NCBI GenBank assembly: GCA_965369445.1 | Contig: CBDUQU010000006.1 | Span: 1 to 42,599 of the forward strand | Length of the DNA: 42,599 nt | Direction of reading: 5' to 3' | Source of the DNA: SM23-73-3 sp965369445 | Lineage (GTDB): Bacteria > Zixibacteria > MSB-5A5 > SM1-73 | Translations under genes and position numbers: made by a program | Shown here: piece after piece, positions 30,725 through 36,715 of the stretch | Layout: every line of letters begins with the position of its first letter | How positions within the stretch are numbered: position 1 is the first letter of the stretch | Notes under the pieces: model-generated | What the model saw: only the letters and a program-made list of their open reading frames with translations | Databases searched by the model: none | What the model was told of the DNA's origin: nothing

Positions 30725-31624
30725 GTGAAGACGGTCTTGATTACCGGAGCGAACGGGTTGTTGGGGCAGAAGCTCTGCCGGGATTTTTCCCCATCCCATA
30801 AAGTCATCGCCACAGACCTTCATCCTGAGAATTTCGTGTCCTTTCCGAGCCTATCCTACGAAAGCCTGGATCTTACCGACAGAAGAGCGCTGGAGTTTCA
30901 TCTCCGGTTCTACGATCCGGCGGTGATCATAAACGCCGCCGCCTATACGGACGTGGATGCGTGTGAGGTGCACCAGACGAAAGCCCGGGCAGTCAACGTG
31001 GGTGGAGTGAAGAATCTGGTCAAGGCTTGCCAGGGACGTAACATCAGGCTGATTCACCTGTCCACAGACTATATCTTTGACGGAGAGAGGGGACCATATT
31101 CTGAGGATGATCCTCCCCATCCCGTGAACTTCTATGGCCAGACCAAGCTCGAGAGCGAAAACCTGATAAAGCAAAGCAGTATCGACTCTCTGATCGTGCG
31201 CACCAATGTTCTTTACGGCTTTGGGAAAAAGGTCAACAAGAGTTTCCTGCTCTGGCTTTTGGAGAAACTGACAGTTGGAGAGAAGATCAAAGTCGCCAAT
31301 GATCAGTTCAGCAATCCGACTCTGGCCGACAATCTCTCCCAGTGCATATTGGAGATGGTTGAGAGAGATCTAACCGGAGTGTTCCACATCGGGGGAGCAG
31401 ATTATCTCTCCCGCTACGATTTTGCTATGAAGGCGGCACAGAAGTTTGAGTTTGACACCGCGCTTATTTCCCCCACTACGACCGAATCCTTAGGCCAGAA
31501 GGCAAAAAGGCCTTTGCATGGCGGCTTGAAAACGGAAAAGGCGCGAAGCGCCCTCAAGACCAAGCTGTTGAACGTAGAAGAGGGTCTGGATCAAACAAGT
31601 AGGTCAGGAGCCGCAGGCTCCTGA
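30725..31624 (+). CDS. rfbD: dTDP-4-dehydrorhamnose reductase, C-terminus supplied by a REP element
   Basis: Final enzyme of dTDP-L-rhamnose synthesis. TGANGLLGQKLCRDF starts the Rossmann fold; INAAAYTDVDACEVHQTKAR is the RmlD signature; active-site residues Thr114-Asp115 in HLSTDYIFDGERGPYSEDDP and Tyr137-x3-Lys141 in FYGQTKLESEN are intact. The product is 299 residues. The last residues (TSRSGAAGS) and the TGA stop are encoded by the palindromic element at 31599-31624, so the natural C-terminus has been replaced or extended by the repeat. The GTG start is 3 bases after the rfbB stop. Confidence 0.93.
   Translation: MKTVLITGANGLLGQKLCRDFSPSHKVIATDLHPENFVSFPSLSYESLDLTDRRALEFHLRFYDPAVIINAAAYTDVDACEVHQTKARAVNVGGVKNLVKACQGRNIRLIHLSTDYIFDGERGPYSEDDPPHPVNFYGQTKLESENLIKQSSIDSLIVRTNVLYGFGKKVNKSFLLWLLEKLTVGEKIKVANDQFSNPTLADNLSQCILEMVERDLTGVFHIGGADYLSRYDFAMKAAQKFEFDTALISPTTTESLGQKAKRPLHGGLKTEKARSALKTKLLNVEEGLDQTSRSGAAGS
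31599..31624 (+). repeat. REP-like palindrome 1 of the 31.6-35.3 kb island
   Basis: GTAG head at 31599-31602 followed by perfect 9-bp arms TCAGGAGCC / GGCTCCTGA with GCA loop (31604-31624). Its last three bases are the rfbD stop codon. It lies at the 3' end of RAYT 2, in inverted orientation to the copy beyond the transposase start (32157-32183). Confidence 0.85.
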
Positions 31625-31636
31625 CACCCCGCACGG

Positions 31637-32140
31637 TCATTCCCCAAACTCTCCCTCGATCTTAACCTCACCCATCCTTCCCCAATCTGGTGAATAGAAC
31701 CCTTTCCAGGGGTATTCGTGAATCGACGAGTGTTGCCACTCGAAAGGAGAATTCACGTATCCATGCTTGGCAGGGTTGAAATGTATGTAGTCGATATGCC
31801 TGTTCAGGTCTGTTTGGTCTCTGATAATATGGTCCCAAAAACGATTTTCCCACACTCTGCTGGAAGCCATATTCATTCGTCTTCGCCACAGGCCCCCGAA
31901 GCTCATCTTGACTCTCTGAAGCAAATTCGAAATGTCGTGCTCTTTGGGATCGATGACCATGTGGAAGTGGTCAGGTAGGACGACCCAGGTCATTATGTCA
32001 AAGGCCACTCTGTCATTCACCGCACTCAGTGAAGCCCAGACTAAATCGATATTGTCCACCAAGAGAGGCTTGCGGTCGAAGGTCACATTGGTGATGAAAT
32101 AGATGTTGCCCTTACGGTGATAACGACGGAGGATTGACAT
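31637..32140 (-). CDS. REP-associated tyrosine transposase (RAYT), copy 2
   Basis: Y1 transposase of 167 residues, distinct from RAYT 1 but sharing all motifs: HUH His58-Phe-His60 in VVLPDHFHMVIDPKEHDI, NRFWDHIIRDQTDLNRH, and likely nucleophile Tyr118 in IDYIHFNPAKHGYVNSP, then FEWQHSSIHEYPWKGFY. It is bracketed by two inverted copies of a TCAGGAGCC palindrome, as expected for a RAYT beside its REP targets. It is convergent to rfbD, whose 3' end carries one of those copies. The motifs are intact, so it may still be active. No upstream Shine-Dalgarno is evident. Confidence 0.93.
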   Translation of the reverse strand: MSILRRYHRKGNIYFITNVTFDRKPLLVDNIDLVWASLSAVNDRVAFDIMTWVVLPDHFHMVIDPKEHDISNLLQRVKMSFGGLWRRRMNMASSRVWENRFWDHIIRDQTDLNRHIDYIHFNPAKHGYVNSPFEWQHSSIHEYPWKGFYSPDWGRMGEVKIEGEFGE

Positions 32141-32156
32141 GAGTGATAAGAGATTG

Positions 32157-32183
32157 TCAGGAGCCTAAGGGCTCCTGATCTAC
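32157..32183 (-). repeat. REP-like palindrome 2 of the island
   Basis: Perfect 9-bp arms TCAGGAGCC / GGCTCCTGA with TAAG loop (32157-32178), followed by TCTACAAGC (head GTAGA on the minus strand). It is 17 bases upstream of the RAYT 2 start and inverted relative to the 31599 copy. Confidence 0.83.
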
Positions 32184-32200
32184 AAGCTTCCCTCCCTCGA

Positions 32201-32227
32201 TGGGAGGGAATAAAAGGGAGGGTGAAA
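32201..32227. repeat. 27-base dispersed repeat (copy at 11093-11119)
   Basis: Identical over 27 bases to 11093-11119; contains GGGAGGGAATAAAAGGGAGG. It lies between the RAYT 2 flank and the next palindrome. Confidence 0.75.
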
Positions 32228-32236
32228 TGAAGCAGA

Positions 32237-32275
32237 GTAGGTCCGAAACCTCCGCCTGGGGCGGAGGTTTCGGAC
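32237..32275 (+). repeat. REP-like palindrome 3, 16-bp perfect stem
   Basis: GTAG head (32237-32240) followed by GTCCGAAACCTCCGCC (32241-32256), a TGG loop, and its exact complement (32260-32275). The head GTAGGTC is the same as in the other elements but the stem sequence differs. It sits 52 bases beyond the stop of the minus-strand gene at 32328. Confidence 0.8.
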
Positions 32276-32327
32276 ATCAGAAGTGTCGGACAGGCTGGCT
32301 GGGGGAAGAATAGATGCTCTCTACAGA

Positions 32328-33137
32328 TTAGCGCCCAAGTTTCAAGTGCCACTGACTACCATCTTCCGACAGTGTAAAGCCGCAGTCGCGGAGCTTTCCA
32401 TCGAACCAAGCGATGCAGGCTTCAGTCGCGCCAATCAGTTCCCTAAAACCCTTTTCCAAGAATTCGCGCACCTGCTTGATGGAATACTCCGGCTTGTCGC
32501 CGACGCCGAGCCTCACGATCATTTTGCCAGTCTTGGGATCGCGCTGCCATCTGGAGCGTCTGCGGTAGACAGCCCCAAGGCCTTCCACCGTGGGTGGCTG
32601 GTGGTGCACCCACCTGCCACGGTAGCCCCGCGATAGCCTCCATTCTCTGCAACTATCGAGCTTCACCACTGCTTCGGTGACTGGGTGGCACGGCAATTCC
32701 TTAACCAGATAGTTCCCCACGATCGACTGCTTGGATGCGCGCTCCGCCTTGTACGGCTGGAGATTATTGTCCGTGAGTTCCAGCATGAATATGATGGCGT
32801 TTGCCAGATGCTCCGCAGCGGCATAGAGACGAAGCGCAATGTCGTCTAGGAAGAACTTTTCCATGAAAACTGCAGCTTTTTCGTCGGGCGGATCTTTGTA
32901 CTGGCGATAGTAGATCCCGTGCGCGTAGCACTCATGAAGCGCGATGCGCGCGTCACGCAGCACATCGACAGTGTCCAAGAAACATATGGCTGCCACTGGT
33001 ATGTCGCTTCCAGACCCAAAACCTATGCACATGGAATCCGGGTCAATATGCAGCGCTGTGCCTTCCAGCGCCTTCAGGGACGGCAGTATAGCTTGGATCC
33101 GGTTCAACTCATCATCAGGAAGAAGACCTCTTGTCAT
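32328..33137 (-). CDS. Unknown protein with a possible HEPN-type R-x4-H motif
   Basis: Not firmly recognised; 269 residues, no signal or membrane segment. A helical middle (FLDDIALRLYAAAEHLANAI, IFMLELTDNNLQPY) is followed by RGYRGRWVHHQPPTVEGLG, where Arg173-x4-His178 matches the R-x4-6-H motif of HEPN ribonucleases. The placement of that motif after an Ala-rich helix pair resembles HEPN families such as the Cthe_2314 type. The C-terminal helix SIKQVREFLEKGFRELIGAT precedes a short beta end. It overlaps the upstream membrane-protein gene by 23 bases and has its own AGGGAG, so the two are translationally coupled. A role as an RNase effector in a defence or toxin pair is inference only. Confidence 0.55.
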   Translation of the reverse strand: MTRGLLPDDELNRIQAILPSLKALEGTALHIDPDSMCIGFGSGSDIPVAAICFLDTVDVLRDARIALHECYAHGIYYRQYKDPPDEKAAVFMEKFFLDDIALRLYAAAEHLANAIIFMLELTDNNLQPYKAERASKQSIVGNYLVKELPCHPVTEAVVKLDSCREWRLSRGYRGRWVHHQPPTVEGLGAVYRRRSRWQRDPKTGKMIVRLGVGDKPEYSIKQVREFLEKGFRELIGATEACIAWFDGKLRDCGFTLSEDGSQWHLKLGR

Positions 33138-33807
33138 ATTGGCTCCCTTTAGACGCTATGTTCTTGTCAACTCGATTAAGACACTTGCTCACGAGGTCTG
33201 TGATGTCCCTTGCCCGCTGGCACGCCAACCCATAAGTATTCTTAAGATTCTGCTGTATGATCTCGTGATTCTCGCTAGATATGCTCGAATCAAAGGTCTT
33301 TTGGTAGAAAAACTGGGCTTCTTCAACCTGCTCGTTCAGGATCGCTATCTGTGCTTTTACTTCAATGAGTAGGTTTTGGAAGTCATTCGGCAGCATGACT
33401 AGCGCACCAATATGCGCATCAAGAAACGGTGTGTTGAATTTCTTAAGCGCCACTGCGCCAAGAGGGCCTGCTTTGCCATACTGAGCCCCTGCCGCCAACT
33501 CCTTATCGGAGTGGGCAAGGAGTCTGGCAATGGATTCGGCTATGCTCTCGTCGGCGCGAGCACCAGCGTACCCATCTACGATGGACTTGACCCATTCAAG
33601 CAGCGATCTGTCCCAGGTCCCGAAACGCATTGCTAATTTGTGGACGGTGAGTGCCAACTTGTATCGAAGCTCGGTGAGTTCTATCAGGATAGAGGACTTG
33701 ATCTGGGTTGCCTGACGATGTTTGCGAATACGGTCAACGATTATTGGTCCTGCCAGCCCTAGCAGCCATCCCACAAGCAGGAAAAGAAGGCTCGGCCAGA
33801 TGTTCAT
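33115..33807 (-). CDS. Membrane-anchored helical protein, unknown function
   Basis: Not recognised; 230 residues. One N-terminal hydrophobic segment (MNIWPSLLFLLVGWLLGLAG) followed by basic residues (RIRKHRQATQ) places the rest in the cytoplasm. The body is predicted mostly helical (SSILIELTELRYKLALTVHK; LIEVKAQIAILNEQVEEAQF; IIQQNLKNTYGLACQRARDI), suiting a coiled-coil or four-helix arrangement. GGGAGAAG precedes the ATG. It is the first gene of a two-gene unit with the possible HEPN protein and may anchor or restrain it at the membrane. Confidence 0.65.
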   Translation of the reverse strand: MNIWPSLLFLLVGWLLGLAGPIIVDRIRKHRQATQIKSSILIELTELRYKLALTVHKLAMRFGTWDRSLLEWVKSIVDGYAGARADESIAESIARLLAHSDKELAAGAQYGKAGPLGAVALKKFNTPFLDAHIGALVMLPNDFQNLLIEVKAQIAILNEQVEEAQFFYQKTFDSSISSENHEIIQQNLKNTYGLACQRARDITDLVSKCLNRVDKNIASKGSQYDKRSSS

Positions 33808-33898
33808 TTGGTCTTCTCCCAGAGTATTCTGGTGAACGGGTGGCCCGGTCCTCTCGTCAGGCCGGGTTTGTCACACTTCTCTGAGTACTAAAGTCCTG

Positions 33899-33925
33899 TC
33901 AGGAGCACAGGGCTCCTAACCTACA
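33899..33925 (-). repeat. REP-like palindrome 4 of the island
   Basis: TCAGGAGC (33899-33906) and GCTCCTAA (33912-33919) form an imperfect copy of the RAYT 2-type palindrome, followed by CCTACAAGCT (GTAGG head on the minus strand). It separates the ORF6N gene from the two-gene unit. Confidence 0.72.
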
Positions 33926-33927
33926 AG

Positions 33928-34503
33928 CTAATCCCACTTCTTCCGCACGCCAAACCCTATCTTCCTGCGCGGCGACTCAGGCGGCGGTAAGAGAAGCGGC
34001 CGAATCTTCTGGTAGAGGTCTCTTAGGGCCGCGTCGTGCGACAGGAGCACCTTTTCTATTTCAACCAGTCTCTTCTCCATTTCGGCACGATTTAGCAGTT
34101 GCTCTCTCATCTTGATGAACGCACGTACCACAAATACGCTCATCTGTACTGCTTGAGGGCTGTTCAAAACCGTGGCCGCCATGATTGCGCCATGCTCCGT
34201 GAAAACCCAGGGAAGTTTGCGAACTCCACCGTAGCCAGAACTTGAAGTCGCATTTTGCGATATCAAGTGCCTAAGTTCTTGGCGCGTAAGCTGAAACGCA
34301 AAGTCGTGGGGGAACCGTGCGCGGTTGCGTTTCACCGCCTCGTTGAAACGAGACGTCGACACGCCATAGATGGCTGCCAAGTCACGGTCCAGAATCACCT
34401 TCTGGCCACGAACGGTAAGAATCATTTCGCCAACAGTGAGTGCGCTGTGTTTTGTCGCCTTGTCCGTCACAACGATCTCCTTCAGACCCTTTCCTTCCCC
34501 CAT
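33928..34503 (-). CDS. ORF6N-domain protein
   Basis: DNA-binding-type domain common in phage and in stand-alone bacterial genes of the KilA-N/ORF6N group. The N-terminal part carries MILTVRGQKVILDRDLAAIY, GVSTSRFNEAVKRNRARFPH and DFAFQLTRQELRHLISQNAT; a conserved LPWVFTEHGAIMAATVLNSP follows, then a helical region FVVRAFIKMREQLLNRAEME, ending in a short Pro/Arg tail. The ATG at 34503 is chosen; a TTG nine bases earlier is also in frame, and neither has a clear Shine-Dalgarno. At about 191 residues it is usual for bacterial members. Its real function is unknown; it is often associated with mobile or defence-related regions. Confidence 0.88.
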   Translation of the reverse strand: MGEGKGLKEIVVTDKATKHSALTVGEMILTVRGQKVILDRDLAAIYGVSTSRFNEAVKRNRARFPHDFAFQLTRQELRHLISQNATSSSGYGGVRKLPWVFTEHGAIMAATVLNSPQAVQMSVFVVRAFIKMREQLLNRAEMEKRLVEIEKVLLSHDAALRDLYQKIRPLLLPPPESPRRKIGFGVRKKWD

Positions 34504-34661
34504 TATCCGCAAAAAGAAAACTGCACGGATGGCTGAGCTTCATCGCGGGTGGTTTAACCCATGCAAAATCTACAGCCAATACTCTACTATGTCAAGATGT
34601 TTCCGGTCCGAATCTGCGCTCCTTCATGCTGTGGTGAGCCTTCCGCTTGATTGCCTCTATG

Positions 34662-34730
34662 TTGGGGCGGGGGTTGCACGGACGCCCAGCCGGGGGCGTC
34701 TGCCTGCCCGTCTGGGAACCCCCGCCCCAA
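34662..34730. repeat. Nested GC-rich palindrome
   Basis: Perfect 14-bp outer arms TTGGGGCGGGGGTT (34662-34675) and AACCCCCGCCCCAA (34717-34730). Inside, GACGCCC (34681-34687) pairs with GGGCGTC (34694-34700). It lies in a stretch without genes upstream of the ORF6N start. Confidence 0.7.
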
Positions 34731-35261
34731 AGTGTGTCTCTCTTTCCACAAATAGCAAATTCTCAACATCTTTAATGGTGAAAAGGATAGCTCCCTTGTT
34801 TATAGGAGATAGAATATATTGTTCATGCACCTTTACCGAATTTACAGGATGCGTAACTTTAAACTCTCAACTCTAAATGTCTTTGACTTTATTGAACTCT
34901 TGAACTTTTAAACTTTTGAACTCTTATTTTAAATTTTGAACCTTGAATTCATCAAAATTAATATCTAAGGCGCTAAACTTGAACCACTTGGAGGAAAAGT
35001 GAGAAAAAAATTAAAAATACCACCAGAAGCACCAGAAGTGCCAGTTCCACCAGTCAAGCATCTCCGCTTGCGGTGAATCCTTCAGATGAATCCGTTGCAG
35101 AAAGGATTTAGGTGTTTCTCCCTTGTATTTCACTTGACCCCTCGAATCCTTGACCCCTTTTCCGCAAAAGACTGATTCGTCTTTGTTATCCATCACTGGA
35201 ACTAATTCAGAAATGATCAATTTTGTAAAACAGCCATCCGCACATCCCGCATGTCCGGCCG

Positions 35262-35285
35262 GTAGGTCAAAAGCCGCAGGCTCAC
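35262..35285 (+). repeat. Degenerate REP-like element 5 of the island
   Basis: GTAGGTC head (35262-35268) followed by AAAAGCC GCA GGCTCACC, a decayed copy of the 31599-31624 element. Confidence 0.55.
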
Positions 35286-35306
35286 CACTTGCGGAGGAAG
35301 CTAAAG

Positions 35307-35353
35307 AAAACAAAGAGGCCTTCCTCAGGCATTGAAATGCCGAAAAAGGCCTC
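35307..35353 (-). terminator. Intrinsic terminator for gdhA
   Basis: On the minus strand GAGGCCTT (35346-35353 complement) pairs with AAGGCCTC at 35315-35322, with an inner stem GGCATT / AATGCC (35328-35341). The tail beyond 35314 is T-rich on the minus strand. It starts 26 bases after the gdhA stop. Confidence 0.8.
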
Positions 35354-35378
35354 CCTTCCAATTGCAAAACCTTCAAGA

Positions 35379-36659
35379 TTACGGGAAGATCCCACGTTCC
35401 TTGTAGACCGTCTCCAGACGGGAGAGGGCAACGATGTAAGCGGCGGTGCGCCAGTCGGTATTATGCTTCTTGGCGGTCTCTCGCACTCGGGCGTAGGCAT
35501 TGGTAATTTTCTTATACAGTTTGCTATCGACTTCCTCTAACTCCCAGAATTCGCTGCGCTTGTTCTGAAGCCATTCAAAGTAGCTCACGATCACGCCGCC
35601 GGCATTGCATAAGATGTCCGGAATCACATCGATTCCTCTCTTCTGCAGGATGTCGTCTCCATCCGGGTCGGTGGGCCCGTTGGCTCCCTCGGCCACCAGC
35701 TTGACGTTCAGAAGCGGCGCCGTCTCCGCGGTTATCTGGTTCTCCAGTGCCGCAGGAATGAAGATATCTGCCTTCGTCCGGAGAAGGGCTTTATGATCGA
35801 TGGGCTCGGCTTTGGGATAGCCGGAGATGAGGTCCTTGTTCTTCCCGGCATAATCGAGCAGGTCATCTGGATCGATGCCGTCCGGGTTAAAGATGGCTCC
35901 GCTGGCGTCCTCGACCGCAAGCAGCTTGGACCCATGTTGTTTCATCAGACGGGCGGCCCAGGAGCCGACGTTCCCGAATCCTTGAACCGTGTAGGTAGCT
36001 CCCTTAAGGTTAAAGTTTTTGTCTTTGGCCCACTCTTCGATGGTAAAGACCACGCCCTGGCCGGTTGCCTTATCCCGCCCCACGCTGCCGCCGGACTCCA
36101 CCGGTTTTCCGGTGACAACGTGCACGTTCGCCTGTCGCTGATGCGGCGGCTGGGTTGAAACATAGGTGTCCACCATCCAAGCCATGATCTGGGCATTGGT
36201 GTTGACGTCTGGCGCGGGGATATCGTACTCCGGCCCGATGTTATTCCCCAGGGCGAAGGTAAAGCGCCGGGTTATTCTCTCCATCTCGTTGCAGGTGCAC
36301 TCACAGGGATCAAACTGAAGTCCTCCCTTGGCGCCCCCGAAGGGTATGTTTGTCAGCGCCCCTTTCCAGGTCATCCAAGTGGCCAGAGCCCGCACCTCAT
36401 CAATATCAACCGAAGGATGGTAGCGCAGCCCACCTTTGAAGGGCCCCAGCGCATTGTTATGCTGCACCCGGTAGCCGCGGAACATCTCGATCCGCCCATC
36501 GTCCATCTTAACCGGGAAATTAACAATGATCTCGTTTTCCGTCCTCGCCAGAATCTGTCGCACGTCCGGATCGAGCTTCATCAGGTCCGCAGCCTTGTTG
36601 AACTGCTTGGTCACGTTATCATAAACGCTTGCCTTCTTTTTGGCGGGTGTATCGGTCAT
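35379..36659 (-). CDS. gdhA: Glutamate dehydrogenase (Glu/Leu/Phe/Val family)
   Basis: Interconverts glutamate and 2-oxoglutarate plus ammonia with NAD(P). GPFKGGLRYHPSVDIDEVRA with Lys75, WMTWKGALTNIPFGGAKGGL with Lys99 and catalytic Lys111, and PAPDVNTNAQIMAW with Asp151 form the active site; VQGFGNVGSWAARLM is the nucleotide-binding loop; ILCNAGGVIVSYFEWLQN closes the C-terminal domain. The length of 426 residues fits hexameric small GDH. A perfect AGGAGG lies 8 bases before the ATG. It lies 57 bp downstream of the glutamate synthase gene, so transcription may continue from it. Cofactor specificity (NAD or NADP) cannot be set by eye. Confidence 0.95.
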   Translation of the reverse strand: MTDTPAKKKASVYDNVTKQFNKAADLMKLDPDVRQILARTENEIIVNFPVKMDDGRIEMFRGYRVQHNNALGPFKGGLRYHPSVDIDEVRALATWMTWKGALTNIPFGGAKGGLQFDPCECTCNEMERITRRFTFALGNNIGPEYDIPAPDVNTNAQIMAWMVDTYVSTQPPHQRQANVHVVTGKPVESGGSVGRDKATGQGVVFTIEEWAKDKNFNLKGATYTVQGFGNVGSWAARLMKQHGSKLLAVEDASGAIFNPDGIDPDDLLDYAGKNKDLISGYPKAEPIDHKALLRTKADIFIPAALENQITAETAPLLNVKLVAEGANGPTDPDGDDILQKRGIDVIPDILCNAGGVIVSYFEWLQNKRSEFWELEEVDSKLYKKITNAYARVRETAKKHNTDWRTAAYIVALSRLETVYKERGIFP

Positions 36660-36715
36660 GCTTACCTCCTTGTCCCTGCACCATTTTAGCTAATTGGAAT
36701 CTCTTAAGCTCTCCT

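Larger units (their letters stand above)
34504..35378. other. Large gene-free stretch (34504-35378)
   Basis: About 875 bases without a convincing gene. Parts in order: a GC-rich nested palindrome (34662-34730); an AT-rich stretch (about 34750-35010) with repeated GAACTCTT / GAACTTTT-like words; a CCAGAAG-type short repeat near 35020-35050; a degenerate REP-like element at 35262-35285; and the gdhA terminator at 35307-35353. Minus-strand frame 35011-35376 reads through the terminator and repeats and is rejected. Confidence 0.7.

Noticed and set aside
34370..34876. Plus-strand open frame of 168 codons
   Set aside because: It overlaps the ORF6N gene antisense and then reads through the nested palindrome.
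6187..35285. CRISPR array
   Set aside because: The repeats are palindromes at irregular spacing, with no regular spacers and no cas genes.
35011..35376. Minus-strand open frame of 121 codons
   Set aside because: It covers the gdhA terminator and a REP-like element, so it is most likely non-coding.
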